From: Arthrobacter sp. Leaf141
GTDB taxonomy: Bacteria > Actinomycetota > Actinomycetes > Actinomycetales > Micrococcaceae
Direction of reading: 5' to 3'
Length of the DNA: 64,000 nucleotides
Assembly (NCBI RefSeq): GCF_001424565.1
Contig: NZ_LMOL01000013.1
Location: 62,329-126,328, forward strand
Shown: one piece after another, positions 56,179 through 64,000 of the stretch
Layout of the letters: the number at the start of each line of letters is the position of its first letter
Position numbering within the stretch: the first letter of the stretch is position 1
Program-made: the position numbers and the translations under genes
Notes under the pieces: model-generated
What the model saw: only the letters and a program-made list of their open reading frames with translations
What the model was told of the DNA's origin: nothing
Database searches by the model: none

Positions 56179-57162
56179 TCAGCCCAGCAGGCCGGGCACC
56201 ACCAGTAGCGCCGTGGGCAAGGCGAGCAGCAAAACGCAGCCGGCCAGCACCACGCCGCGGACAGGGCCGGGCAGCTGCGGCTGCGGTGACAGCAGGCGGC
56301 TGACCCGGGACGCGGTGGTGCGGGCGGAGTCCGAGCCGCCCGCCGGATCAGCCCCGCCAAGCGCCAGTCCCGGGTTGCCCGGCTGCATATCGGAGGCGCC
56401 GGGCGCCTTGGCTGACCCGCTGGCCACGATGGCGATGGCCTTGATCAGCGTGGCCTTGCTTTCGGATCTCAGGGCCACGTCGTCGGCCAGCATCTCGATC
56501 AGCGAGTTCACTGCCTCCTGGGCCAGCCGGGTGGTGGGAAGCCACGGCAGTGCTTGGCGCCAGGCCGCGAAAGCCCACAGCAGGAGGTGGTGCCGCTGGC
56601 TGAGGTGCGCGTTCTCGTGGCTGAGTACGGCGCGGAGCTCGGCCGGTTCCAGGGCTGCCATCAGGCCGTCGGAGAGGACGGTCACGGAGCGCGCCCCGCC
56701 GGGCAGGCAGTAGGCCACCGGTGAGTCGTGGCTGATGACCAGGGTTGCGGCGTCCTGCCCGGACGGTGAGGCCAGCAGGGCCAGCAGTTCCCGGTGCCGC
56801 CGCCGCTGGCGCTGGATCCGGTAGTACGTCAGGAGCAGGGTAAAGACCAGGTGGGCGCTAAGCAGGGCGGCCGCGGAAAGCGCGAAGATATGCCAGAAGC
56901 CCAAGGCTGTGGTGGGGGCGTTGTAGAGGACCATCCCGGCCAGCGCCCGGATGCCCGCAATCAGGTTCTCGCCGATGGGCTCGAGCCCGTACACCAGCAT
57001 GGCGCCGATCATCGAAAGGCCACCTGCCAGTGCGATCGCCTGCCACAGGAGCATGGCCGTGAACGGCGAACGCGCAGGCCAGTGCGCCCGCGACAGCAGG
57101 ATGGGCACGGGCCAGGCCAGCACCAGCGCCAGGACAGCCAGCAGGTACGAGGCCCAGAACAT
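56179..57162 (-). CDS. M56 family membrane metallopeptidase (BlaR1/MecR1-like, no sensor domain)
   Basis: 327 residues. Four N-terminal hydrophobic segments (about 3-22, 36-58, 66-84, 92-113), then a cytoplasmic zinc protease domain with HENAH (182-186; His182, Glu183, His186) and the third ligand region NSLIEMLADD (Glu223), and a C-terminal TM helix (about 305-325). The penicillin-binding sensor domain of BlaR1 is absent, so the signal is not a beta-lactam bound there. It begins 6 bases after blaI, in the same operon; its expected substrate is the BlaI repressor. Confidence 0.9.
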   Translation of the reverse strand: MFWASYLLAVLALVLAWPVPILLSRAHWPARSPFTAMLLWQAIALAGGLSMIGAMLVYGLEPIGENLIAGIRALAGMVLYNAPTTALGFWHIFALSAAALLSAHLVFTLLLTYYRIQRQRRRHRELLALLASPSGQDAATLVISHDSPVAYCLPGGARSVTVLSDGLMAALEPAELRAVLSHENAHLSQRHHLLLWAFAAWRQALPWLPTTRLAQEAVNSLIEMLADDVALRSESKATLIKAIAIVASGSAKAPGASDMQPGNPGLALGGADPAGGSDSARTTASRVSRLLSPQPQLPGPVRGVVLAGCVLLLALPTALLVVPGLLG

Positions 57163-57168
57163 AGTCTG

Positions 57169-57552
57169 TTAGAGGTGGCCGAGCAGTTTGCGCAGCGTTT
57201 CGGCTTCGCCTTCGGTGACGGAACCGATGAAACGGGCCAGGACTGCCTCGCGGTCCGGGGCCGAGCCGAGGACTTCGTGCATCAGTTCGGCGGTGTGGTC
57301 CGCACGGCTGGATACGGCCTGGTAGCGGTGCGGGCGGGTGCCGCGTTCGCGTTCCACCAGGCCCTTTTTCTCCAGCCGGGACAGGACGGTCAACACCGTG
57401 GTCACGGCGAGTTCCTTGGCCTCGTGGCCGGGTCCCACCTGCGCGGCGGACATACGTGCCAGCCGGTCCCGGAGGGTATTGGCAGTGGCTGCTTCCTGGC
57501 CCGCCCAGAGCAGGTCCATCACTGCCCGTTCAAGTTCACCAAGACTTGCCAT
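57169..57552 (-). CDS. blaI: BlaI/MecI/CopY family transcriptional repressor
   Basis: 127 residues. A winged-helix N-terminal domain (LGELERAVMDLLWAG to TTVLTVLSRLEKKGLVERE, residues about 4-70) is followed by a dimerisation helix bundle (LARFIGSVTEGEAETLRKLL), typical of BlaI. AAAGGA precedes the ATG. A palindromic operator overlaps the -35 of its own promoter, and two more copies lie at the cydA side, so it probably represses itself, the M56 gene and cydABDC. The co-transcribed M56 peptidase presumably relieves repression. No beta-lactamase gene is in the window. Confidence 0.93.
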   Translation of the reverse strand: MASLGELERAVMDLLWAGQEAATANTLRDRLARMSAAQVGPGHEAKELAVTTVLTVLSRLEKKGLVERERGTRPHRYQAVSSRADHTAELMHEVLGSAPDREAVLARFIGSVTEGEAETLRKLLGHL

Positions 57553-57632
57553 CGCTCTTTATTCCTTTAGTTTCCCCGCACCGTCCGCTTTGTGCAGGCG
57601 GTGACTGTGCTGCTGAATTTGTTGCTGCTCCA

Positions 57633-57673
57633 AATTTACCCCGAATCGCCAGTATTTTCTACGTGGAGTAGAA
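57633..57673 (-). promoter_or_regulatory. blaI promoter with operator 1
   Basis: Minus-strand -10 TAAATT (57633-57638). Eighteen bases upstream, exactly at the -35, starts the 17-base palindrome TTCTAC-GTGGA-GTAGAA (57657-57673), so binding would block the promoter. Confidence 0.65.
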
Positions 57674-57743
57674 CATGTGGCGCGCCGCGGGGTGGCGGGC
57701 CATCCTTAGGGGGACGGATCGTTTTACAGCACCTCCGGCATTG

Positions 57744-57760
57744 TTCTACACTCTGTAGAA
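57744..57760. promoter_or_regulatory. BlaI-type operator 2
   Basis: TTCTAC-ACTCT-GTAGAA, a perfect palindrome containing the TACA-n3-TGTA core seen in BlaI/CopY operators. It lies 24 bases from operator 3, within the cydA promoter region. Confidence 0.75.
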
Positions 57761-57767
57761 GTAAGAG

Positions 57768-57784
57768 TTCTACGAGACGTAGAA
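57768..57784. promoter_or_regulatory. BlaI-type operator 3
   Basis: TTCTAC-GAGAC-GTAGAA, 28-44 bases before the cydA start. The flanking bases (GAG...AACTC) extend the symmetry. Confidence 0.75.
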
Positions 57785-57811
57785 AACTCGCTCCTGACCT
57801 TAGGGACTGCC

Positions 57812-59413
57812 TTGGACGCCTTGGAAATCGCACGCTGGCAATTTGGTATCACCACCGTCTACCACTTCATGATGGTGCCGCTGACCATCGGCCTGGGCCT
57901 GGTGGTGGCCGTCATCCAGACCGCCTGGCACCGGACCGGAAAGCCCGAGTACCTCCGGATGACTAAGTTCTGGGGAAAGCTCTTCCTGATCAACTTCATT
58001 ATGGGCGTGGCCACCGGCATCGTCCAGGAATTTCAGTTCGGGATGGCCTGGAGCGAATACAGCCGCTTTGTGGGGGATGTCTTCGGCGCCCCGCTGGCCC
58101 TCGAAGCCCTCCTCGCCTTCTTCGTCGAATCAACGTTCCTGGGCCTCTGGATCTTCGGCTGGAAGCAGCTTAAGCCGGCAGTGCACCTCGCCTGCCTGTG
58201 GATTGCTGTGGTGGGCTCGGTGTTCTCCGCCTACTTCATCATTGTGGCCAACAGCTGGATGCAGCACCCCGTGGGCGTGGAAATGGTGGATGGCCGGCCG
58301 GTGATGACCGATGCCTGGGCCGTGTTCACCAACAACACCGCCATGGTTGCCGTACCCCACACCATTTTTGGTGCCCTGGCCGTGGCCGGCGGCTTCCTGC
58401 TAGGGATCGCCTGGTACCACCTGTGGCGCCGGCGCCGCGACGGCATCGACACCATCGGGGCTGACGGCAAAGTCATTCCCGGCGAAGCTCCCAGCATTCC
58501 GGGCCGGGACCGTGCCGACCACGCCGTGTGGATCCGCAGCCTGCGCATCGGTGCGGTGGTGGCCATGATCTCGTTCGCCGGCACCGCGATCACGGGCGAC
58601 CTGCAGGGCAAGCTGATGTTCGAACAGCAGCCCATGAAGATGGCAGCCGCTGAGGCCGCCTGCCACGACGGCACCGGGTTCTCGGTCCTGAGCATCGGTA
58701 ACCTTGGCGCCCAGAACTGCGAGGACATCGTGGCCGTCATCGAGGTCCCCGGCATCCTGTCCTTCCTGGCCAAGGGCGACTTCACCACCGAGGTCAAGGG
58801 CGTCAACACCCTGCTCCCGGAATACCAGGCCAAGTACGGCACCAACCTTCCGGACAACCCCATCTACGGCGAGCGCGCCGGCCAGGAAATCGACTACCTT
58901 CCCGTCATGGAGGTCACCTACTGGGGCTTCCGGATGATGATCGGCTTCGGCAGCCTGGCCGCCATGGCAGCGTTTGCCGCCCTCTGGATCACCCGCAAGG
59001 GCACCGTTCCCGAATCAAAATGGCTGATGCGGCTTGCCGTCTTCGGCATCCTCGCCCCGTTCGGCGCCAACGCCGCCGGCTGGATCTTCACCGAAATGGG
59101 CCGCCAGCCCTTCGTGGTGGCACCCAACCCGGACCCCAACGGCATCGACCAGGTGTTTATGTTTACCGCCGCCGCCGTCTCACCAGGGGTTTCCGCCGGG
59201 GAACTGCTGGCATCCCTGATCGCCCTGAGCGCCGTCTACGCCGTCCTGCTTGTGGTGGAAGTGAAGCTGCTGGTGAAGTACATCCGCGGCGGGGTGGTCT
59301 CCGCGATGCCGGAACTGGGCCACACGCCGTCGGACGACGACGCGGACGGCACCTCCGGCGCCGGCGGCCCGGGCAGCAAACCCGACCACGACGTCCTGGC
59401 CTTCGCCTACTAG
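57812..59413 (+). CDS. cydA: Cytochrome bd quinol oxidase subunit I
   Basis: Membrane subunit carrying hemes b558, b595 and d; oxidises menaquinol and reduces O2 with high affinity. 533 residues from a TTG (DALEIARWQFGITTVYHFM); His18 is the b595/d-region ligand. Heme b558 ligands His in AVPHTIFGALAV and Met in PVMEVTYWGFRMM are present, with QEFQFGMAWSEYSRF and the GRQPF motif. The Q-loop is short. TAGGGA precedes the start. First gene of a cydA-cydB-cydDC operon and apparently under BlaI-type operators. Confidence 0.97.
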   Translation: MDALEIARWQFGITTVYHFMMVPLTIGLGLVVAVIQTAWHRTGKPEYLRMTKFWGKLFLINFIMGVATGIVQEFQFGMAWSEYSRFVGDVFGAPLALEALLAFFVESTFLGLWIFGWKQLKPAVHLACLWIAVVGSVFSAYFIIVANSWMQHPVGVEMVDGRPVMTDAWAVFTNNTAMVAVPHTIFGALAVAGGFLLGIAWYHLWRRRRDGIDTIGADGKVIPGEAPSIPGRDRADHAVWIRSLRIGAVVAMISFAGTAITGDLQGKLMFEQQPMKMAAAEAACHDGTGFSVLSIGNLGAQNCEDIVAVIEVPGILSFLAKGDFTTEVKGVNTLLPEYQAKYGTNLPDNPIYGERAGQEIDYLPVMEVTYWGFRMMIGFGSLAAMAAFAALWITRKGTVPESKWLMRLAVFGILAPFGANAAGWIFTEMGRQPFVVAPNPDPNGIDQVFMFTAAAVSPGVSAGELLASLIALSAVYAVLLVVEVKLLVKYIRGGVVSAMPELGHTPSDDDADGTSGAGGPGSKPDHDVLAFAY

Positions 59414-59429
59414 GAACGGGAAAGAACAC

Positions 59430-60479
59430 ATGGAACTGCTCCCCACCATCTGGTTCATCGCCATCGCCGTCCTCTGGACCGGCTACCTCTTCCTCGAAGG
59501 CTTCGACCTCGGGGTTGGCATGCTGATGAAGCTGTTCGCCCGCAACAACACCGAACGCCGTGTGCTACTGAACACTGTTGGCCCTGTCTGGGACGGTAAC
59601 GAGGTGTGGCTGCTGACCGCCGCCGGTGCCACGTTCGCGGCGTTCCCGCTCTGGTACGCCTCCCTGTTTTCCGCCCTGTACCTGCCCCTGCTGGTGGTGC
59701 TGCTGGCACTCATCTTCCGGGCCGTGGCCTTCGAGTACCGGGGCAAGGTGGACACGGACTCCTGGCGGTGGCGCTGGGACTGGGCCATCGCACTGGGCTC
59801 GTTCTTCGCCGCCTTTGGTGTTGGCGCCGCCCTGGCACTGACCACTACGGGGCTCCCGCTGAATGCCAACGGCGACCGGGTGGGCGGGCCGATGGCCTGG
59901 TTCAGCGGCTACGCCATCGTAGGCGGCCTGGCAGTGGTGGGGTTCGCCCTGCTGCACGCCCTTGCGTTCCTTGCCCTGAAGACCGACGGCGACATCCGGC
60001 ACCGCGCGCGGCAGTGGTTCGTCCGGCTGCTCCCGGTCCTGCTGCTGCCCATCGCCGCCTGGGCCGTCAGCGTCCAGGTCCTGGACGGCAAGGCCTGGAC
60101 CTGGGCCGCCGTGCTGCTGGCAGTTGCCGCCGCCTGCGCCGCCTGGCTGTTTGCCCGGCGCGGTGCCGAAGGCAAGTCGTTTGCTGCCATGGGGCTGTTC
60201 CTTGTCCTGGGCACCACATCCATTTTCGGTGCCGTGTTCCCCGTGGTGCTGCCGTCCACCCTGGACAGCGCCTTCGACCTGACCATTTCCAACGCGTCCT
60301 CCTCGGACTACACCCTGGGCCTGATGAGTATTGTGGCCGCCGTGGGACTGCCCTTGGTGATCGCCTACCAGGCCTGGACCTACTGGGTGTTCCGCCGCCG
60401 GGTGAGTGCCGACCACATCCCTGCAGCCCATAGCTTCCTGCCGGCAATCGCTGCCCGTGCCTTCACCACCAAGGGCTGA
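59430..60479 (+). CDS. cydB: Cytochrome bd quinol oxidase subunit II
   Basis: Partner subunit of CydA. 349 residues, about nine hydrophobic segments. It starts ELLPTIWFIAIAVLWTGYL with the family sequence FLEGFDLGVGMLMKLF, followed by GPVWDGNEVWLLTAAGATFAAFP, both diagnostic. It begins 16 bases after cydA with GGGAAAG upstream and ends 1 base before cydDC, so the genes are one transcript. Confidence 0.97.
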   Translation: MELLPTIWFIAIAVLWTGYLFLEGFDLGVGMLMKLFARNNTERRVLLNTVGPVWDGNEVWLLTAAGATFAAFPLWYASLFSALYLPLLVVLLALIFRAVAFEYRGKVDTDSWRWRWDWAIALGSFFAAFGVGAALALTTTGLPLNANGDRVGGPMAWFSGYAIVGGLAVVGFALLHALAFLALKTDGDIRHRARQWFVRLLPVLLLPIAAWAVSVQVLDGKAWTWAAVLLAVAAACAAWLFARRGAEGKSFAAMGLFLVLGTTSIFGAVFPVVLPSTLDSAFDLTISNASSSDYTLGLMSIVAAVGLPLVIAYQAWTYWVFRRRVSADHIPAAHSFLPAIAARAFTTKG

Positions 60480-60480
60480 G

Positions 60481-63400
60481 ATGCGGCCCAGTTTCCCGTC
60501 GGGTCCCGCCACCCGCAGCGCCATTTACGTCCTGGGCGTCCTTGCTGCCCTGAAAGCCCTCGCACTGGTCCTCATGGGCCAGGCGGTGGCATCCATGCTT
60601 GCCGGCCTGGCGATTGGAAACCCGGACTGGGCCAGCCAGCTGCTGCCCGGCCTGGCCGGGGTGGTCCTCCGCTCCCTGACAGTCTGGGCACAGGCGGTGG
60701 CTGCCCGACGGGCCGCACTGGGCATCAAGGAGGAACTCCGGGCCGGGCTCCTGGCGCATGCACTCCGCAACGGTACGCGCACCAGCGGACCGGCGGACGG
60801 CGGCCTCGCCGTCCTGGCCACCCGGGGCCTGGACGCCCTGGACAGCTACTACACGCAGTTCCTGCCGGCCCTGGTGAACTGCGCCGCCCTTCCGCTGCTG
60901 CTGGGTGCCCGCATCCTCTTCGCGGACTGGGTCAGCGCCGTGGTGATTGTCCTGACCGTGCCGCTGGTGCCGCTCTTTATGGTCCTGATTGGCCGGTACA
61001 CCGAGGACAACGTCCGGGAGGCGCAGTCGTCCCTGACGCGGCTGTCCGCACACATGCTGGAACTGGCCAAGGGGCTGCCGGTACTGGTGGGGCTGGGCCG
61101 CGCCACAGCCCAGCGCCAGGCCCTCGAGGACATCTCGGAGGAGTACCGTTTCAAAACCATGGGGACCTTGCGCACCGCATTCCTGTCGGCGCTGGCCCTG
61201 GAACTGATCGCCACCATTTCGGTGGCCGTGGTGGCAGTCTTTATCGGTGTCCGGCTGGTCTATGGTGGCATGCCGCTGGAAGCAGGCCTCCTGGCCCTGA
61301 TCCTGGCCCCGGACTGCTACCTTCCCCTGCGGGAACTGGGCACCGCCCACCACGCCAGCGACGACGGCCGCGTGGCACTGGCGGAAACAACCAAAGTCAT
61401 GGACGCCCCCGAGCCCGCGCCGCTGGCCCCGACGCCCGCACCCGCCGGTCAGCCTGGCACAAGCCTCAACGGCGACGCCGCCTCCGCTGGGGGGCGCACC
61501 GCTGACGCGCTGGCGGCAGCTGCACGGACCCCTGCACGGACCCCTGCACGGACCCCTGCACTGATCGTTGACGCGCTGGCCGTCACGTACAGCGGCCGGA
61601 ACCGGCCCGCGGTGGGGCCCCTGACGTTCGCAGTCCCGCAAGGCCGGATCACGGCCCTGGACGGCGCCAGCGGTAGCGGCAAGAGCACTGTGCTCGGCGT
61701 CCTGGCAGGAACGGTGGGAGCCGGTGCCGGAACCACCATCACCGGCAGCCTCACCGGCCTGGACCGCAGTGCGGTGGCCTGGGTGCCGCAGCACCCCGTG
61801 ATGGTGGCAGAGACCGTCCTCGACGAGGTGCTGCTCTACCTCGGGGCCGACGCCCAGGCGGGCCCAGATCAGGCAGGGCCCGACCAGGCCCACCAGGCGC
61901 AGACCGGCCGGGAAACGGCGCCCATGGTCCGGATAGCCCGGGACTGCCTGGACCGGGCCGCCGCAGGCCACCTGGCCGATAGGCACCCGGCCGAGCTGAG
62001 CCCGGGCGAACTCCGCCGGGTGGCCCTGGCCCGCGGGCTGGCCCGCATCGAGGCCGGCGCCACCTTGCTCCTCCTCGATGAACCCACCGCACACCTCGAC
62101 GAAACCTCTGCCCTGGCCGTCGAAGAAGCCATCGAAGGGCTCCGCGGCAGAGTCACCGTGATCCTGGTTGCCCACGAAGAACGCACCAGGGCGCTCGCGG
62201 ACCAGCTGGTGCCGGTCGGGCCCAGGGGAGTTACCAGCGCGGCCGGCGCAGGCGTGACTGCTGCGGGCATGATTGCTGCCGGCAGGGCGGGCGGCGCGGC
62301 AGTAGGACTGCCCGCTGCCCGGAACCACACCGCCACCGCCCTGCCTGCCGCGGCACAGTCCGGGACATCTGCTGCAGGGTCCACGGCCGATTCACCTAAT
62401 GCTCCACCGGCGTCGTCAGCCACACACGATCCAGAATCGCAGGGCGCGTCCCGGCTCCTGGCCGGCCTGCTCCGCCCGGTGCAGGGCAAATCCGCCGCCG
62501 CAGCAGTGGTGGGCACCCTGGCGGCCGTCTTCGCCGTGGCACTCTCCGGGCTGTCCGGCTGGCTGATCATCCGGGCCAGCGAACAGCCCCCCATCCTTTA
62601 TCTGCTCACGGCCATTGTGGGTGTGCGCTTCTTTGGGATCGGCCGGGCGGTGCTCAGGTACTGGGAGCGGCTGCTGCTGCACGACGCCGTCTTCGCCGCA
62701 CTTACCCGCCTGCGCGGCCGGCTCTGGGAATCGCTGAGCCGCCGTGCCCTGTCCCTGCGGCGCCTGCTGCAGGGCGGGAACGTCCTGGGCACGGTGATTG
62801 ACGACGTCGACACCATCCGGGACCTCCTGCCCCGCGTGGTCCTGCCTCCAGTCACAGCCGTTGCGGTGTGCGTGCTGGCGCTGGTTACCACCGGCCTGAC
62901 GGTCCCTGCCGCGCTGCCGGCGGTTGCGGCGGCGGCCGTGGCCGGCCTGGTGCTGGCGCCGGCGGTCGCGCTGTGGGGTGACCGGAAATCCGCCACCACC
63001 GAGCAACTCCTGCGCTCCGGGGTACTGCGCCGTATTTCGGCGGCATTGGATGCCCGGGCGGAACTGCACGCCAATGGCGTGGCACCCCGCGTCCTGGCCG
63101 CGCTGCGCGGGCAGGACCGGGATGCCACGGCGGCCGCCCAGCGCTCGGCTTGGGCGGAGGGCCTGGGCCACGCCATCACCACGGCCGGCTGCTGCGCCGC
63201 CGCGCTTGCCACCGCGTGGCTGGCGGCGCCGGCGGTCCTGGCGGGAAGCCTCGCGCCGGAAGTTGCCGCCGTCGTGATCCTGCTCCTGCTGGCGCTGGTG
63301 GAACCGTATGCGGCCATGACGACGGCGGTCCGCCAGTACCCGGCCCTGCGTTCCGTGCTGCGGCGCGTGGGGGAGTCCGGTGCGCTGGCTGCCGGGGCGC

Positions 63401-64000
63401 CGGGCAGTGCCCCCGACGATGCGGACGGCCTCCTCAGAGTCCCTGCCCGCGAGGGTGGTGTCCCCGACGATGCGGACGGCCTCCTCAGAGTCCCTGCCCG
63501 CGAGGGTGGTGTCCCCGGAGTGGAGCTGGCCAACCTGGCAGCAGCCTGGCCCGGCAGCGCCCCGGTTTTTGCCGGCGTCACCGCCACCGCAGATCCCGGC
63601 CGCTGGCTGGCCGTGACAGGACCGTCGGGCTCGGGGAAGTCCACCCTGCTGTCCGTCCTGCTCGGCTTCCTGCCCGCAGCGGCAGGCAATGTCCGGGTCA
63701 CCGGCCGGGTGGCCTGGTGCCCGCAGGAGGCCCACCTGTTCGACTCCACCATCCGCGGCAACCTGCTCCTGGGCCGCACCGGCTCGCAGGCGCCGGAACA
63801 ACGGGACCGGGCCGTCGACCAGGACCTGGAGGCCGTGATCCACTCGGTTGGCCTCGCCCGGCTCCTGGAACGGCTTCCTGCCGGGCTGGACACCCGGATC
63901 GGGCCCGGGGGAGCCTTCCTCAGCGGTGGCGAACGCCAGCGGCTGGCCGTGGCCAGGACGCTGATGACCGGGGCTGAGGTCATCCTGCTGGACGAACCCA
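60481..64000 (+). CDS. cydD: Fused thiol-reductant ABC exporter CydDC (3' end cut by window)
   Basis: Exporter of cysteine/glutathione-type reductants needed for cytochrome bd assembly, normally two subunits. Here a single frame runs from the ATG at 60481, 1 base after cydB, to the edge (at least 1173 codons, no stop). The CydD half has a TM domain, Walker A GASGSGKST (near residue 397), signature LSPGELRRVALARG and Walker B LLLLDEPTAHLD. An Ala/Gly/Ser linker follows at about residues 580-660. The CydC half has a TM domain, Walker A GPSGSGKST (near 1050), LSGGERQRLAVAR and ILLDEP at the edge. Several low-complexity tandem repeats sit in the linkers. A fused CydDC is known in some actinobacteria. 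Confidence 0.95.
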   Translation, partial: MRPSFPSGPATRSAIYVLGVLAALKALALVLMGQAVASMLAGLAIGNPDWASQLLPGLAGVVLRSLTVWAQAVAARRAALGIKEELRAGLLAHALRNGTRTSGPADGGLAVLATRGLDALDSYYTQFLPALVNCAALPLLLGARILFADWVSAVVIVLTVPLVPLFMVLIGRYTEDNVREAQSSLTRLSAHMLELAKGLPVLVGLGRATAQRQALEDISEEYRFKTMGTLRTAFLSALALELIATISVAVVAVFIGVRLVYGGMPLEAGLLALILAPDCYLPLRELGTAHHASDDGRVALAETTKVMDAPEPAPLAPTPAPAGQPGTSLNGDAASAGGRTADALAAAARTPARTPARTPALIVDALAVTYSGRNRPAVGPLTFAVPQGRITALDGASGSGKSTVLGVLAGTVGAGAGTTITGSLTGLDRSAVAWVPQHPVMVAETVLDEVLLYLGADAQAGPDQAGPDQAHQAQTGRETAPMVRIARDCLDRAAAGHLADRHPAELSPGELRRVALARGLARIEAGATLLLLDEPTAHLDETSALAVEEAIEGLRGRVTVILVAHEERTRALADQLVPVGPRGVTSAAGAGVTAAGMIAAGRAGGAAVGLPAARNHTATALPAAAQSGTSAAGSTADSPNAPPASSATHDPESQGASRLLAGLLRPVQGKSAAAAVVGTLAAVFAVALSGLSGWLIIRASEQPPILYLLTAIVGVRFFGIGRAVLRYWERLLLHDAVFAALTRLRGRLWESLSRRALSLRRLLQGGNVLGTVIDDVDTIRDLLPRVVLPPVTAVAVCVLALVTTGLTVPAALPAVAAAAVAGLVLAPAVALWGDRKSATTEQLLRSGVLRRISAALDARAELHANGVAPRVLAALRGQDRDATAAAQRSAWAEGLGHAITTAGCCAAALATAWLAAPAVLAGSLAPEVAAVVILLLLALVEPYAAMTTAVRQYPALRSVLRRVGESGALAAGAPGSAPDDADGLLRVPAREGGVPDDADGLLRVPAREGGVPGVELANLAAAWPGSAPVFAGVTATADPGRWLAVTGPSGSGKSTLLSVLLGFLPAAAGNVRVTGRVAWCPQEAHLFDSTIRGNLLLGRTGSQAPEQRDRAVDQDLEAVIHSVGLARLLERLPAGLDTRIGPGGAFLSGGERQRLAVARTLMTGAEVILLDEP
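61522..61561 (+). repeat. 12-base tandem repeat in the CydD part of cydDC
   Basis: GCACGGACCCCT occurs three times in a row (61522-61557) plus a partial fourth unit, encoding an Ala-Arg-Thr-Pro repeat in the linker before the CydD nucleotide-binding domain. Confidence 0.85.
63411..63512 (+). repeat. Perfect 51-base tandem duplication in the CydC part of cydDC
   Basis: 63411-63461 and 63462-63512 are identical at every base and encode DDADGLLRVPAREGGVP twice. It lies in the linker between the CydC membrane domain and its ATPase domain and keeps the frame. Confidence 0.93.

Overview
The window is high-GC actinobacterial chromosome. Gene content, the dcw cluster order, the polyphosphate glucokinase and the cydABDC layout suggest a Micrococcaceae member close to Arthrobacter or Pseudarthrobacter; this is inferred from protein similarity recalled from memory. 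I see no mobile element, CRISPR array, rRNA or tRNA. Coding density is high, and only one gene-free stretch exceeds 300 bases (51461-52028).

Layout. 1-12.7 kb: the 3' half of the division and cell-wall (dcw) cluster, murD(partial)-ftsW-murG-murC-ftsQ-ftsZ-pgeF-yggS-sepF-yggT family-divIVA, then lspA and an RluA-type pseudouridine synthase. 12.7-19.5 kb: dnaE, a flavin reductase, a small membrane protein, hisD and nrdR. 19.6-23.3 kb: a minus-strand run of SDR, ppgK, map and panB, with a 54-residue gene between map and panB. 23.6-34.4 kb: a nitrogen and lipoate block, glnA2-glnE (plus), glnA1 (minus), an RDD membrane protein, DUF3817, DUF4191, lipA-lipB. 34.5-41.1 kb: an atypical Ser/Thr kinase, a TIGR01777 epimerase and a tricorn-like protease. 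41.3-47.4 kb (minus): OsmC, a small membrane protein, sucB/dlaT, lpdA, pepA. 47.7-51.5 kb: PAC2 protein, MFS transporter, DUF4192. 52.0-56.1 kb: sigA, DUF7455, parE. 56.2-64.0 kb: an M56/BlaI pair divergent from cydA-cydB-cydDC, the last gene being a fused CydD-CydC cut by the window edge. From memory, the stretch from panB through glnA2, glnE, glnA1, the RDD gene, DUF4191, lipA, lipB, the epimerase and dlaT to pepA parallels Mycobacterium tuberculosis Rv2213-Rv2225.

How the genes work together. The first block makes and places the septum: MurD/G/C supply lipid II, FtsW polymerises it, FtsQ/FtsZ/SepF/DivIVA organise the machine. GlnE adenylylates GlnA1, whose Tyr402 target is visible, but probably not GlnA2, which has Trp there. 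LipB/LipA make the lipoyl groups carried by the two lipoyl domains of SucB, which Lpd reoxidises. CydAB is the high-affinity bd quinol oxidase and CydDC the exporter needed for its assembly.

The most notable observations are regulatory. Three perfect TTCTAC-n5-GTAGAA palindromes lie between blaI and cydA, and a one-mismatch fourth copy covers the promoter of a 117-residue membrane protein at 42 kb, suggesting a BlaI-type respiratory regulon. Twelve or thirteen transcription units have a TAnnnT-like -10 hexamer 5-7 bases before the start codon and no Shine-Dalgarno, as expected of leaderless mRNAs. In three of them the upstream stop codon TAG overlaps the -10. The glnA1 upstream region carries an exact GlnR-type box and two tandem CCACACTGTGG palindromes.
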